A DNA stretch of 64,000 nt from Paenibacillus sp. FSL R7-0273 (GTDB lineage: Bacteria; Bacillota; Bacilli; Paenibacillales; Paenibacillaceae), in the NCBI RefSeq assembly GCF_000758625.1, contig NZ_CP009283.1, positions 5,033,501 to 5,097,500 of the forward strand. Direction: 5' to 3'. The position numbers and the translations under genes are program-made. A model generated the notes under the pieces. The model was not told where the DNA came from. It saw nothing but the letters and a program-made list of their open reading frames with translations, and did no database searches. This document shows positions 31,669 to 41,060 of this stretch, piece by piece (within the stretch, counting starts at the first letter, position 1; each line of letters begins with the position of its first letter).

Positions 31669-33081
31669 ATGACAAACCGCCTATCCAGAACCACCCAGCC
31701 CGGCCTGCCCGTCTATCCAGAACGGATGATCCAGTTCGGCGAAGGCAATTTTATGCGTGCCTTTGTAGACTGGCAGCTGCAGCAGATGAACAATCAGGGG
31801 CTGTTTAACGGCAGTGCCGTGCTCGTTCAGCCGATCGGCCAGGGTCTCGGCGGACTGATGGCTGAGCAGGACAATTTGTACACAGTGCTGTTAAACGGTA
31901 TTATGCAGGAGCAAACCGTCAACTCACGCGAGATTATAACAAGCGTCAGCCGGGTGATCAGCCCCTATGATGACTATGCGGCTTATCTGGCTCTGGCTGA
32001 GGATGACGCCCTGGAATTCATAACCTCCAATACTACTGAAGCGGGTATTGCTTATAGCGCCGGCGACAGTCTGAATGATACACCTCCAAAGAGCTTTCCG
32101 GCCAAGCTGACTGCGCTGCTGCACAAACGCTTTGAGCTGGGCAAAAAGGGCTTCATCATTATTCCTTGCGAGCTGATCGACCGCAACGGCGAGAAGCTGC
32201 TGCAGATTGTGCAGCAATATGCTGCGGAGTGGCAGCTGGGCGAGGATTTCAATAAATGGCTGGTGGAAGAAAACACCTTCTGCTGCAGTCTGGTAGACCG
32301 GATCGTGCCTGGTTATCCGCGCGACAAGGCAGCCCAGCTGGAAGAGGAGCTGGGCTATAAGGACAATCTGATTGTTACCGCCGAGCCTTTCCTGTTCTGG
32401 GTTATTGAAGGCCCTGCATGGCTGTCCGAGAAGCTGCCGCTCGCAGAGGCCGGACTGAATGTAGTTGTGACCGACGATATGACTCCTTACCGTGAGCGCA
32501 AGGTTCACCTGCTGAACGGTCCGCACACTGCAATGGTTCCGCTGGCTATGATGGCTGGTCTGGAGACAGTCGAAGATGTAATGAACGACGCCACCTTCTT
32601 CCGCTTCGTGCAGGAGCTGATGAACGATGAGCTGAGCCCGATGCTGGATCTGCCTGCAGAGGAGCTGTCTTCCTACTCTGCCGCCGTACTGGAGCGGTTC
32701 AGAAACCCGTTCGTCCGTCATGAGCTTGCCTCCATCTCGCTGAACAGCATCTCCAAGTTCAAGTCCCGCCTCCTGCCGGTTCTGCTCCGCTACCAGAAGG
32801 AGCGCAGCCAGCTGCCGGAGCTGACAACGCTGGCCTTCGCCGCCCTGCTGCTCAGCTACCGCGGAGACCGCGTAGCCAGACAAGACGGTGCAGAGGTACT
32901 GGAAGCCTTCGACAAAGCCTGGAGCAATCCGGACAGCTTCGTGCAGACCATCCTTGCGGATGAGAGCCTGTGGGGTCAGGATCTGACACAGGTTCCGGGA
33001 CTTGCAGATGCCGTTGCCGCGAAGCTGCAGGAGCTTGACCGTACAGACAGCCGTGCGGTGCTGCAGCAGGCTGTGAACTGA
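31669..33081 (+). CDS. uxaB: Tagaturonate reductase (altronate oxidoreductase)
   Basis: 470 residues of the mannitol dehydrogenase superfamily: N-terminal Rossmann region starting RMIQFGEGNFMRAFVDWQL, and a C-terminal helical domain with KVHLLNGPHTAMVPLAMMAG. NADH-dependent reduction of D-tagaturonate to D-altronate, the second step of galacturonate catabolism. Start ATG 31669 lies 12 nt after GGAG; the open frame to 31618 runs through the operator region. First gene of uxaB-uxaA-uxaC; a repeat-rich 305-bp gap separates it from uxaA. Confidence 0.93.
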   Translation: MTNRLSRTTQPGLPVYPERMIQFGEGNFMRAFVDWQLQQMNNQGLFNGSAVLVQPIGQGLGGLMAEQDNLYTVLLNGIMQEQTVNSREIITSVSRVISPYDDYAAYLALAEDDALEFITSNTTEAGIAYSAGDSLNDTPPKSFPAKLTALLHKRFELGKKGFIIIPCELIDRNGEKLLQIVQQYAAEWQLGEDFNKWLVEENTFCCSLVDRIVPGYPRDKAAQLEEELGYKDNLIVTAEPFLFWVIEGPAWLSEKLPLAEAGLNVVVTDDMTPYRERKVHLLNGPHTAMVPLAMMAGLETVEDVMNDATFFRFVQELMNDELSPMLDLPAEELSSYSAAVLERFRNPFVRHELASISLNSISKFKSRLLPVLLRYQKERSQLPELTTLAFAALLLSYRGDRVARQDGAEVLEAFDKAWSNPDSFVQTILADESLWGQDLTQVPGLADAVAAKLQELDRTDSRAVLQQAVN

Positions 33082-33135
33082 TAGAAAACCGGATTTAAAA
33101 TAAAGGTTTTGCCGTTTCAATAACTTTAACTCCAT

Positions 33136-33320
33136 CTAACGGACTGAGATGCTCTTATTGTCCCTAACGTTCATCTTTTATGAGGCTAACGGACAGCAGC
33201 GCCTTTATTGGCGGTCATTTCTCCACCTTCGGGCAACAAATGAAGAAATAAGCGCATTGAGGTCCGTTAGCCATCGGAATATACACTTTCAGGCCTAATA
33301 AGGGCTCTACGGTCCGTAAG
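33136..33320. repeat. Four-unit phased repeat between uxaB and uxaA
   Basis: Four 24-bp units start at 33136, 33186, 33247 and 33297 (steps 50, 61, 50). Units 1 and 2 read CTAACGGAC...CTTATT; units 3 and 4 are inverted, AATAAG...GTCCGTTAG (CGTAAG in unit 4). Unit 2 can pair with unit 3 and unit 1 with unit 4, giving a nested hairpin or cruciform. It lies inside the uxa transcription unit, so it may act on the mRNA. The rest of the 305-bp gap holds no gene. Confidence 0.8.
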
Positions 33321-33386
33321 AATTAGAATAAGGCAGGATACCTCCTGCTTGAGATCATAACAACATTTTGAGGAGGGACAGACAGC

Positions 33387-34874
33387 ATGAAACGATTAAT
33401 GAAAATGAACCCCCGCGATACGGTGGCTGTAGCCCTGCGTCCGGTTACCGCCGGTGAACAGCTGGAGATCGACGGTGTCAGCGTGCAGGCAGGCCAGGAT
33501 ATTCCCCAGGGGCACAAGATCGCCCTGACAGCCTTTAACGAAAATGACGTCATCACCAAATACGGCTATCCGATCGGGCACGCGATTGCCCCTATCGCAG
33601 CCGGCGATTGGATTCACACGCATAACATCAAAACAAATCTCGTAGGTGAAGAAGAATACGATTATGTGCCTGAGCTTCACCCGGTTACCTATCCGAAGCG
33701 CGACCTGACCTTCCAAGGCTACCGCCGTGCCAACGGCAAGGTCGGCATCCGTAACGATCTGTTCATTATCCCGACTGTCGGCTGCGTGAATGGCATCGCT
33801 GAGCAGATGCTGTCCGAGTTCAAGGCCGAGCACCCGGATCTGGGCGGCTTCGACAATCTTACCGTGCTGAAGCATCCTTACGGCTGCTCCCAGCTGGGCG
33901 ATGACCACCGCATGACCCGCAGCATCCTGCTGGATGCCGTGAATCACCCGAATGCCGGCGGCGTGCTCGTCTTCGGCCTCGGGTGCGAGAACAACATCGT
34001 CTCCGAATTCCGCAGCATTCTAGGCGATTATGATAAGAGCCGGGTCAAGTTCCTGGTTGCCCAGGAGGTCGGCAACGAGGTGGAAGCCGGGCTGGCGCTT
34101 CTGGAAGAGCTGTATGATGCGGCTAAGGATGATAAGCGTGAGCCGGTTCCCCTCAGCGAGCTGAACATCGGCCTGAAATGCGGCGGCTCCGACGGCTTCT
34201 CCGGCATTACAGCCAACCCGTTGCTGGGCGCTTTCTCCGATTTCATCATTTCCCAGGGCGGTACCTCGGTACTGACTGAAGTGCCGGAAATGTTCGGTGC
34301 AGAGAAAATGCTGATGGCCCGCGCAGAAAGCCGCGAGGTCTACGAGGATATCGTCTCCCTGATCAACAATTTCAAGCAGTACTTCCTCTCCTACGGAGAG
34401 CCGGTGTACGAGAACCCTTCCCCGGGTAACAAAGCCGGCGGTATCAGTACGCTCGAAGATAAATCTCTCGGCTGCACCCAGAAGGCCGGTACTTCTCCGG
34501 TCGTCGACGTGCTGGATTACGGCGTAAAGCTGCGCAAAAAAGGCCTCAGCCTGCTGCAGGCTCCGGGCAACGATCTTGTAGCAGCATCCGCCCTTGCTGC
34601 CTCCGACTGCCAGCTGGTGCTGTTCACCACCGGACGCGGGACACCATTCGGCAGCTTCGTGCCTACGGTTAAGGTAGCCACCAACAACGAGCTGTTCGCC
34701 AAAAAAGGCCACTGGATGGACTTCAACGCAGGTCCTCTGCTGGAAGTGCCGATGGCCGAAGTATTGGAAGAATTCATCTCCTACATCATCGCTGTGGCAA
34801 GCGGCCAGAAAACACGCAATGAGCAGAACGAAGTGCGCGAGCTGGCTATTTTCAAGACCGGGGTTACGTTATAA
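33387..34874 (+). CDS. uxaA: Altronate dehydratase
   Basis: 495 residues. N-terminal SAF domain (about 10-75: NPRDTVAVALRPV, GYPIGHAIAPIAAGDWIHTH), then the UxaA core with GYRRANGKVGIRND, CSQLGDD, GLKCGGSDGFSG and GCTQKAGTSPVVDVLDYG, whose cysteines and histidines bind iron. Dehydrates D-altronate to 2-keto-3-deoxygluconate. The ATG follows GAGGAGGGACAGACAGC. Third enzyme of the pathway encoded here; the later kinase and aldolase are not in the window. Confidence 0.95.
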   Translation: MKRLMKMNPRDTVAVALRPVTAGEQLEIDGVSVQAGQDIPQGHKIALTAFNENDVITKYGYPIGHAIAPIAAGDWIHTHNIKTNLVGEEEYDYVPELHPVTYPKRDLTFQGYRRANGKVGIRNDLFIIPTVGCVNGIAEQMLSEFKAEHPDLGGFDNLTVLKHPYGCSQLGDDHRMTRSILLDAVNHPNAGGVLVFGLGCENNIVSEFRSILGDYDKSRVKFLVAQEVGNEVEAGLALLEELYDAAKDDKREPVPLSELNIGLKCGGSDGFSGITANPLLGAFSDFIISQGGTSVLTEVPEMFGAEKMLMARAESREVYEDIVSLINNFKQYFLSYGEPVYENPSPGNKAGGISTLEDKSLGCTQKAGTSPVVDVLDYGVKLRKKGLSLLQAPGNDLVAASALAASDCQLVLFTTGRGTPFGSFVPTVKVATNNELFAKKGHWMDFNAGPLLEVPMAEVLEEFISYIIAVASGQKTRNEQNEVRELAIFKTGVTL

Positions 34875-34911
34875 TCTCTTATCCTAAATTTCTTATAAAG
34901 GGAGCGTCATC

Positions 34912-36312
34912 ATGTTTTTAAACGACGATTTTTTATTGACTACCGAACCTGCACGGCAGCTCTTTCATCAATATGCAGCCAAAATGCCGATCATTGACTA
35001 CCATTGTCATCTCGATCCCCGTGAAATCTATGAAGACCAGCCGTTCAAAAACCTGACTGCAGCCTGGCTCTACGGCGACCATTACAAATGGCGGCTCATG
35101 CGTGCAAACGGCATACCGGAATCCCATATTACCGGCGATGCTTCGGACTACGACAAGTTCCTGGCCTGGGCCAGAACGCTGCCAAAGGCTGTCGGCAACC
35201 CGCTCTACAGCTGGACCCACCTGGAGCTGCGCCGCTTCTTCGGTGTTAACGAGCCGCTGAACGAGCAGACAGCACCGGCAATCTGGGAGCAGGTTAACCG
35301 CAAGCTGGCGGAACCGGAGTTCACCCGGCGCGGGCTGATCCGCAGCTCACAGGTCAAGACGATCTGTACTACAGATGACCCTGCTGATTCGCTGGAGTAT
35401 CACAAGCTGCTGAAAGAAGCCGAGAAGGAATTCAGCGTGTTCCCTACCTTCCGTCCCGACAAGGCGCTGAACATCGATGCTCCGGGCTTCCCGGCATGGA
35501 TCGCTGCCCTGGAGAAAGCTGCCGGGCTGCCGGTAACCAGCTATGCTGAGCTGCTTGAAGCGCTGAAAAACCGTGTAGAATTCTTCCACGACAACGGCTG
35601 CCGCCTGTCCGACCATGCGCTGGATGTCCTGCGCTACCGGGCCGGCTCGGACGCTGAAGCCCAGGCGGTCTTCGCCAAACGTCTGGATGGTGCAGAACTG
35701 TCTGCCGAAGAAATCACACTCTACCGTACAGAGCTGCTCACAAAGCTCATCGGCTTCTATCATGACAAAGACTGGACCATGCAGCTGCATATCCATGCTT
35801 ACCGGAACAACAATACACCGATGTTCCAGAAGCTGGGACCGGATACCGGTTATGACGGCATAAATGACCTGTCCATTACCGAAAGCCTGTCCAGTCTGCT
35901 GGACCGGGCAGAATGCGCCTCTGGTCTGCCGAAGACGATCCTCTATTCTCTGAATGCGAAGGATTATCCGGCACTGCTGGCCTTGATGGGCTGCTACCAG
36001 AAGGATACGGCCGGCAAAATGCAGCTCGGCTCCGGCTGGTGGTATAACGACACCAGAAACGGCATGCGCGAGCAGCTTACCCTGCTGGCTGACAACAGCC
36101 TGCTGGGCAACTTTGTCGGCATGCTGACCGATTCCCGCAGCTTCCTGTCCTACACACGGCATGAGTATTTCCGCCGCGTGCTGTGCGGACTGCTCGGCGA
36201 GCTTGTTGAGCGCGGCGAAGCACCGGATGATACAGCGCTGCTCGGACAGCTGGTTCAGGATATCTCCTATAACAATGCCGCCGGATATTTTGGCTTCCCG
36301 GCTGCGGAATAA
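34912..36312 (+). CDS. uxaC: Glucuronate/galacturonate isomerase
   Basis: 466-residue TIM-barrel metal enzyme of the amidohydrolase superfamily. Metal-site motif DYHCHLDPREI near the N-terminus, IRSSQVKTICTTDDPAD, and the lysine/arginine-containing SRSFLSYTRHEYFRRVLCG near the C-terminus. Interconverts galacturonate with tagaturonate (and glucuronate with fructuronate), the first pathway step. Starts 37 bp after uxaA with GGGAG before the ATG. Confidence 0.96.
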   Translation: MFLNDDFLLTTEPARQLFHQYAAKMPIIDYHCHLDPREIYEDQPFKNLTAAWLYGDHYKWRLMRANGIPESHITGDASDYDKFLAWARTLPKAVGNPLYSWTHLELRRFFGVNEPLNEQTAPAIWEQVNRKLAEPEFTRRGLIRSSQVKTICTTDDPADSLEYHKLLKEAEKEFSVFPTFRPDKALNIDAPGFPAWIAALEKAAGLPVTSYAELLEALKNRVEFFHDNGCRLSDHALDVLRYRAGSDAEAQAVFAKRLDGAELSAEEITLYRTELLTKLIGFYHDKDWTMQLHIHAYRNNNTPMFQKLGPDTGYDGINDLSITESLSSLLDRAECASGLPKTILYSLNAKDYPALLALMGCYQKDTAGKMQLGSGWWYNDTRNGMREQLTLLADNSLLGNFVGMLTDSRSFLSYTRHEYFRRVLCGLLGELVERGEAPDDTALLGQLVQDISYNNAAGYFGFPAAE

Positions 36313-36329
36313 GGTAAGGGGGAGCAAGC

Positions 36330-37097
36330 ATGCTGCATGTATGTCTTGACGGGGATGGAGCTGTGCCGGAGAATTCCGGCACCTCCATCCTTTCCCTTTA
36401 TCCGCTGCCTGTACAGGAGGAGCGGCCGTTTATGCTTGTGCTGCCCGGCGGCGGCTATCATCATCTGGCTCAGCATGAGGGCGAGCCTGTCGCCTTATGG
36501 CTGAACAGCCTCGGGATTCATGCCGGCGTGCTGAAGTACGTGACTCAGGACATTAACCCGTCTTCCTTGATCAGGGATGTGGAGGAGGCACTGGCCTGGG
36601 TGCGGGAAACGCCTAAGGATTGGAGCGTCCGGCCCGGTCAGGTCGGGCTCACCGGCTTCTCGGCTGGCGGCCATCTCGCCGCCATAACGGCAGTTACGGC
36701 TGCCCCGGAACGCAAACCCGATCTGCTGATTCTGGGTTATCCGGTCATTACGTTTGAGGAGCCTTATGCCCATATGGGCAGCCGCGGGAATATGCTGGGG
36801 ACAAATCCAAGCGAGGCGGAGATCGTGGCCCATTCTGCTGACCGTCAGGCTAACACAGATAGCCCTCCTGCGTTCATCTGGACTACTGCGGACGATGCCA
36901 GTGTGCCCGTGGAGAACAGCCTGAAATTTGCCGCTGCCCTGTCCGGCATAGGAGTTCCGTTTGAGCTGCATATCTTTGAAGAGGGCCGTCACGGGCTCGG
37001 GCTATCCGCCGAAAATGCGGAATGCCGGCAGTGGCTGAAGCTTTGCGAGGTCTGGCTCGGTAAACACCATTTTGTAACTGATAAGGAGGAAGCCTGA
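36330..37097 (+). CDS. Alpha/beta hydrolase, acetyl-xylan-esterase-like
   Basis: 255 residues. Nucleophile Ser111 in LTGFSAGGHLAA, oxyanion motif LPGGGYHHLAQHE, and catalytic His in EEGRHGLGLS: the BD-FAE / hormone-sensitive-lipase-like carbohydrate esterase pattern. Probably a cytoplasmic deacetylase of pectic or xylan fragments (no signal peptide). Starts 17 bp after uxaC with GGGGGAG; the next gene begins 1 bp after its stop. Operon membership with an acetylesterase supports a side-chain-trimming role (inference). Confidence 0.88.
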   Translation: MLHVCLDGDGAVPENSGTSILSLYPLPVQEERPFMLVLPGGGYHHLAQHEGEPVALWLNSLGIHAGVLKYVTQDINPSSLIRDVEEALAWVRETPKDWSVRPGQVGLTGFSAGGHLAAITAVTAAPERKPDLLILGYPVITFEEPYAHMGSRGNMLGTNPSEAEIVAHSADRQANTDSPPAFIWTTADDASVPVENSLKFAAALSGIGVPFELHIFEEGRHGLGLSAENAECRQWLKLCEVWLGKHHFVTDKEEA

Positions 37098-37098
37098 C

Positions 37099-37788
37099 AT
37101 GCCGACACTATACATTGCCGGTGACTCCACCGCCGCCCTGAAGGGGGCGGAAGCCAAGCCGATGGCGGGCTGGGGAGAATATCTCCAGGCCCATTTTGGA
37201 CCGGAAGTCATTATTGATAACCGCGCCATCAACGGGCGGAGCACCAAATCTTTTCTTGAGCAAGGCCGGCTGGCCGATATTGAAAAGGATTTTCAGCCCG
37301 GTGATTACCTGCTGATCCAGTTCGGGCATAATGATGGCAAGCATGACGACCCTTTGCGTTTTACAGATCCTGATACAGAGTACAGGCAGAATCTGCGACT
37401 GTACATTGAATCTGCCCGCAGCCGCGGCGGTTATCCGGTACTGCTGACCTCCGTCAGCCGCCGCCTGTTCACTGCGGACGGTGAACCCGATCCGCTGGCC
37501 TTAGGCGCTTATCCGGCGGCTATGCGCGCTGTTGCAGAGGAGACCGGGGCGCCGCTGCTGGATATTTTTGCTGCTTCCCAGCAGCTGTACCGCACGCTCG
37601 GCATTGACGGTTCGCAGCATCTGCTGATGCATCTCCCGCCGGGGCAGCATCCCAATTATCCCGATGGCGTCACGGATGACACGCATTTCAGCACCGAGGG
37701 CGCTAAGCGGATCGCCGCGCTTGTGGCGGTGGCCATCCGGCAATGTCCGGCGTTAGCAGAGCTGCATCCGCATCTGCATAAAAGATAA
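37099..37788 (+). CDS. Rhamnogalacturonan acetylesterase (SGNH hydrolase, CE12 type)
   Basis: 229 residues. SGNH blocks: GDST with Ser10, the glycine block RAINGRSTKSF, QFGHNDGK with Asn, and DDTHFSTEGA with the Asp-His pair. It resembles YesT/YesY-type enzymes that deacetylate rhamnogalacturonan. No signal peptide, so it acts on imported fragments. Starts 1 nt after the preceding stop codon, with AAGGAGG 9 nt upstream inside that gene. Confidence 0.92.
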   Translation: MPTLYIAGDSTAALKGAEAKPMAGWGEYLQAHFGPEVIIDNRAINGRSTKSFLEQGRLADIEKDFQPGDYLLIQFGHNDGKHDDPLRFTDPDTEYRQNLRLYIESARSRGGYPVLLTSVSRRLFTADGEPDPLALGAYPAAMRAVAEETGAPLLDIFAASQQLYRTLGIDGSQHLLMHLPPGQHPNYPDGVTDDTHFSTEGAKRIAALVAVAIRQCPALAELHPHLHKR

Positions 37789-37815
37789 GCGTACATAAAC
37801 CCGCCGACTGGTCAT

Positions 37816-37887
37816 ATTAACGGGAAATGTACCGTTCTTTTCGGCACCGGCGGCCAATCCGCCTGCATTAACGGGAAATGTACCGTT
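37816..37887. repeat. Two-unit 51-bp phased palindrome, acetylesterase-isomerase gap
   Basis: ATTAACGGGAAATGTACCGTT occurs twice, nearly as a 51-bp direct repeat (37816 and 37867); the downstream C/ATTTYCGGCAC is also kept. Each copy contains the hairpin AACGG-N8-CCGTT. The remainder of the gap has no gene. Confidence 0.8.
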
Positions 37888-37959
37888 ATTTCCGGCACAC
37901 TAACTTTTGTATCGTTCAATCCAGCCATGAAAATATTACTCACAAGGAGGCCACCTGTA

Positions 37960-38802
37960 ATGAATGTACCGCTACATCTCGGCATCCGCGCCCATGATTT
38001 TCCCAGACATTCCCTGCCTGAGCTGATCGCGAAGCTGAAGCATTACCGGTTTAGCCACATTCAGCTTGCCGTACGTAAATCTTTTCCGGCTAGTGTCCCT
38101 TCCCTCTCCTCGCTCAGTCCAGGGGCGGCTGTTTATTATGGGGAAAGCTTCCGCCAAAGCGGCATCAAAATCGCTGTGCTCGGCTGCTATGTCAACATCA
38201 TCGACCCAGATCCTGATAAACGTGCGCAGGCTTTGCAGGATTTCAGCACCCATCTGCGCCTGGCGCGTGACTTCGGAGCGAGCCTTGTCGGTACAGAAAC
38301 AGGCAGCGTCGGCAAGGGATACACGACGGACAATTTTACCGAGGAGGCCTTCCAGGAGGTAGTTGCCTCTGTTAAAATAATGGTCGCTGAAGCTGAACGG
38401 TTCGGCGTTACCGTGGGCATTGAAGCAGGCCAGAATCATCCGCTGCATAACGTCCGGCTGACGAAGCGGCTGCTGGAGCTTATTCCGTCGAATAATCTGC
38501 AGATTATTCTGGACTGCGCAAACCTGATGTCACCGGACAATTACCAGCAGCAGGAGGCTGTCATTGCTGAAGCACTGGAGATGCTGGGTGACCGGATCGC
38601 GGTCATTCACCTGAAGGATTTTACTGTGGAAGACGGCAAAATCGTCATCGTTCCTGTCGGCCAGGGACAGCTGCATTTTGCACCGGTTCTGCGTTATATG
38701 AAATACAAGCGCCCGCATATCCAGGGTCTGCTGGAAAGCACAACGGAGCCTTTTATACAGGAAAGTGTGGATTTTCTGCACCGTCTGTACAACGAAGTGT
38801 AG
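37960..38802 (+). CDS. Sugar phosphate isomerase/epimerase family (xylose isomerase-like TIM barrel)
   Basis: 280 residues with the AP-endonuclease-2-like TIM barrel: GVTVGIEAGQNHP and LQIILDCANLMSP carry metal-binding Glu and Asp, AVIHLKDF carries the metal His, and a C-terminal Glu lies in GLLESTTEPF. The substrate is unknown; in this place a uronate or rhamnose-derived sugar is plausible. Start 37960 lies 9 nt after AAGGAGG; ATG 37927 has no site. Last gene before a clear terminator. Confidence 0.85.
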   Translation: MNVPLHLGIRAHDFPRHSLPELIAKLKHYRFSHIQLAVRKSFPASVPSLSSLSPGAAVYYGESFRQSGIKIAVLGCYVNIIDPDPDKRAQALQDFSTHLRLARDFGASLVGTETGSVGKGYTTDNFTEEAFQEVVASVKIMVAEAERFGVTVGIEAGQNHPLHNVRLTKRLLELIPSNNLQIILDCANLMSPDNYQQQEAVIAEALEMLGDRIAVIHLKDFTVEDGKIVIVPVGQGQLHFAPVLRYMKYKRPHIQGLLESTTEPFIQESVDFLHRLYNEV

Positions 38803-38851
38803 CTTATACTGATCTGCCATCGGCTTATAAGGTTCCAGTCCTCATTATTAA

Positions 38852-38880
38852 AGCATCCGCAGCATGCGGGTGCTTTTTTG
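38852..38880 (+). terminator. Terminator of the pectin gene cluster
   Basis: AGCATCCGC / GCGGGTGCT stem with a 5-nt loop, followed by TTTTTTG, 50 bp after the isomerase stop codon. Confidence 0.85.
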
Positions 38881-39030
38881 GCGTTTTAACTGCACCGCTG
38901 TTATGTGCTCCCCGGGGTTTTCATGTAAAATAGACGATGGGGCTTAGCTCCTCTTACATATGTTAGTTAGCCAGGATCATGGGTACAATTAGGTTAGAGA
39001 GCTTCATTCATACAAAGGATAGGTGAAACC

Positions 39031-40968
39031 ATGCACAATTTCGGATTTGCCCGCGTCGCTGCAGCCTCCCCCGAGCTTCGCGTCGCAGACTGCGGGTTTA
39101 ATGCAGAACACATTATTGAAGTAATCAAACAGGCTCATGCCCAGCAGGTCGAGTACCTGGTGCTGCCTGAGCTGTCTATTACAGGGTATACCTGCGGAGA
39201 CCTGTTCCTGCAGCCAAAGCTGCAGACTGAGGCAATTACAGCCCTGCATGAAATTACAGCCGCAACAGCCGGCTTAAGCCTGATTGTTATCGCCGGCCTG
39301 CCTGTCGCCATCAAAGGCCGGCTGTTTAACTGCGCTGCCGTTCTTCAGCAGGGTAAAATCCTCGGTATTGTGCCAAAAACCTGCCTGCCCGGCTACAGCG
39401 AATTCTATGAGCCCCGCTGGTTCGCGGCTGCCGAGGAGCTTGAGGTTGCCGAGCTCCGTCTGGGCGGCGTTACGGTTCCAATCGGCAACGATTTGATCTT
39501 TGCCAGTGAAACGGACGGCAATCTCTCATTTGGCGTTGAGATCTGTGAGGATCTATGGGTTCCGGTTCCGCCGAGCAGCCTGCTGGCCCAGGCCGGCGCC
39601 CTGCTGCTCTTCAACCCGTCCGCCAGCAACGAGCTGGTCGGCAAGGCCGATTACCGGCGCCAGCTGGTCTCCGGTCAGTCTGCCTCCTGCGTGGCGGCAT
39701 ATATCTACGCAGGCAGCAACACCGGCGAATCCTCGACAGATGTCGTCTTCGGCGGCCATTCACTGATTGCCGAGAACGGCCAGACGCTGGCCGAATCAGA
39801 GCGCTTCAGCCATGAGAGCCAGCTCATCATCGCTGATATCGATGTGCCGAGGCTTCAATATTCGCGCTCGGTCATGGGCACCTTCCGGGCTGGCAAGGGC
39901 GGCCGCAACTACCGCGAAATCCTGTTCGCTGATCCGGCAGCCCGGCAGACGGAACGCCAGCTGGCCCGCAAAATTGCCGTCAACCCGTTCGTTCCCGGCA
40001 ATCCGCAGCAGCGGGATGAGCGCTGCCAGGAAATCCTGTCGATTCAGACCTCCGGCCTGATGAAGCGCATCCGCCACATCGGTACGAAGCAGGCTGTCAT
40101 CGGCATTTCCGGCGGGCTTGATTCCACGCTCGCCCTGCTCGTCGCAGTTCGCGCTATGGAGCGGCTCGGCCGACCGGCAAGCGATGTGCTCGCAGTAACG
40201 ATGCCTGGCTTCGGTACAACGAACCGGACCTATGATAATGCCGTAGGCTTGATTAAGGCGCTCGGAGCCTCGATGATGGTTGTTGACATTAAAGCGGCGT
40301 GCCTGCAGCATTTTGAGGATATCGGACATGACAAGGATGTTCATGATCTAACCTACGAGAACGTGCAGGCCCGGGAGCGCACACAGATTCTAATGGATCT
40401 GGCCAACAAAAACGACGGCATCGTCATCGGTACCGGCGACCTCTCCGAGCTTGCCCTCGGATGGTGTACCTACAACGGTGACCATATGTCGATGTACAGC
40501 GTAAACTCCGGTATTCCAAAAACACTGATCCAGTACGTGGTCGCCTGGTACGCCGATCATGAAGCTGACGAGACGGTAAATAAGTTCCTGTACAGCATTA
40601 TCGAGACAGGCATCAGCCCTGAGCTGCTGCCGCCGTCGGCGACCGGAGAGATTGTTCAGCTGACCGAAAATATCCTCGGGCCGTACATTGTGCATGACTT
40701 CTTCCTCTACTATATGCTGCGGACAGGCGCTGCTCCGGGCAAAATGCTCTATCTGGCTCAGCAAGCCTTCGGCGAAGCTTATCCCAAAGAACAGCTCAAA
40801 GCCTGGCTGAAGGTATTCATCTCCCGTTTCTTCACCCAGCAGTTCAAGCGCTCCTGCCTGCCGGACGGACCGAAGGTCGGGACGGTGAGCCTTTCGCCGC
40901 GCGGTGACTGGCGGATGCCAAGCGATGCTTCTGCGGCCCTATGGCTGCGTGAAGTGGACGAATTATAA
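39031..40968 (+). CDS. nadE: Glutamine-dependent NAD+ synthetase
   Basis: 645 residues, the long two-domain form. The N-terminal nitrilase-like glutaminase domain has Glu47, Lys116 and Cys172 (GVEICEDLW). The C-terminal synthetase domain has the pyrophosphate loop GISGGLDST (about 358-366) and LGWCTYNGDHMSMY. Converts deamido-NAD to NAD with ammonia from glutamine. The ATG is preceded by GGATAGGTGAAACC. Monocistronic, with a terminator. Confidence 0.97.
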   Translation: MHNFGFARVAAASPELRVADCGFNAEHIIEVIKQAHAQQVEYLVLPELSITGYTCGDLFLQPKLQTEAITALHEITAATAGLSLIVIAGLPVAIKGRLFNCAAVLQQGKILGIVPKTCLPGYSEFYEPRWFAAAEELEVAELRLGGVTVPIGNDLIFASETDGNLSFGVEICEDLWVPVPPSSLLAQAGALLLFNPSASNELVGKADYRRQLVSGQSASCVAAYIYAGSNTGESSTDVVFGGHSLIAENGQTLAESERFSHESQLIIADIDVPRLQYSRSVMGTFRAGKGGRNYREILFADPAARQTERQLARKIAVNPFVPGNPQQRDERCQEILSIQTSGLMKRIRHIGTKQAVIGISGGLDSTLALLVAVRAMERLGRPASDVLAVTMPGFGTTNRTYDNAVGLIKALGASMMVVDIKAACLQHFEDIGHDKDVHDLTYENVQARERTQILMDLANKNDGIVIGTGDLSELALGWCTYNGDHMSMYSVNSGIPKTLIQYVVAWYADHEADETVNKFLYSIIETGISPELLPPSATGEIVQLTENILGPYIVHDFFLYYMLRTGAAPGKMLYLAQQAFGEAYPKEQLKAWLKVFISRFFTQQFKRSCLPDGPKVGTVSLSPRGDWRMPSDASAALWLREVDEL

Positions 40969-40990
40969 GCTTCCTTAAGCTGAATAATAG

Positions 40991-41033
40991 CTGTATCCCC
41001 AGCAGTTCCGGCTGGTGCGGATACGGCTTTTTT
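40991..41033 (+). terminator. Terminator of nadE
   Basis: CTGTATCC / GGATACGG stem enclosing CAGC/GCTG, followed by a run of seven T. Confidence 0.85.
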
Positions 41034-41060
41034 TGCATGCATAAAAATTTAGTTAGGCTC

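Noticed and set aside
31924..33135. 403-codon minus frame opposite uxaB
   Set aside because: Shadow of uxaB; composition rich in Gln/His/Arg as expected for the complement, with no recognisable domain.
35347..36327. 326-codon minus frame opposite uxaC
   Set aside because: Shadow of a well-supported gene, no start context.
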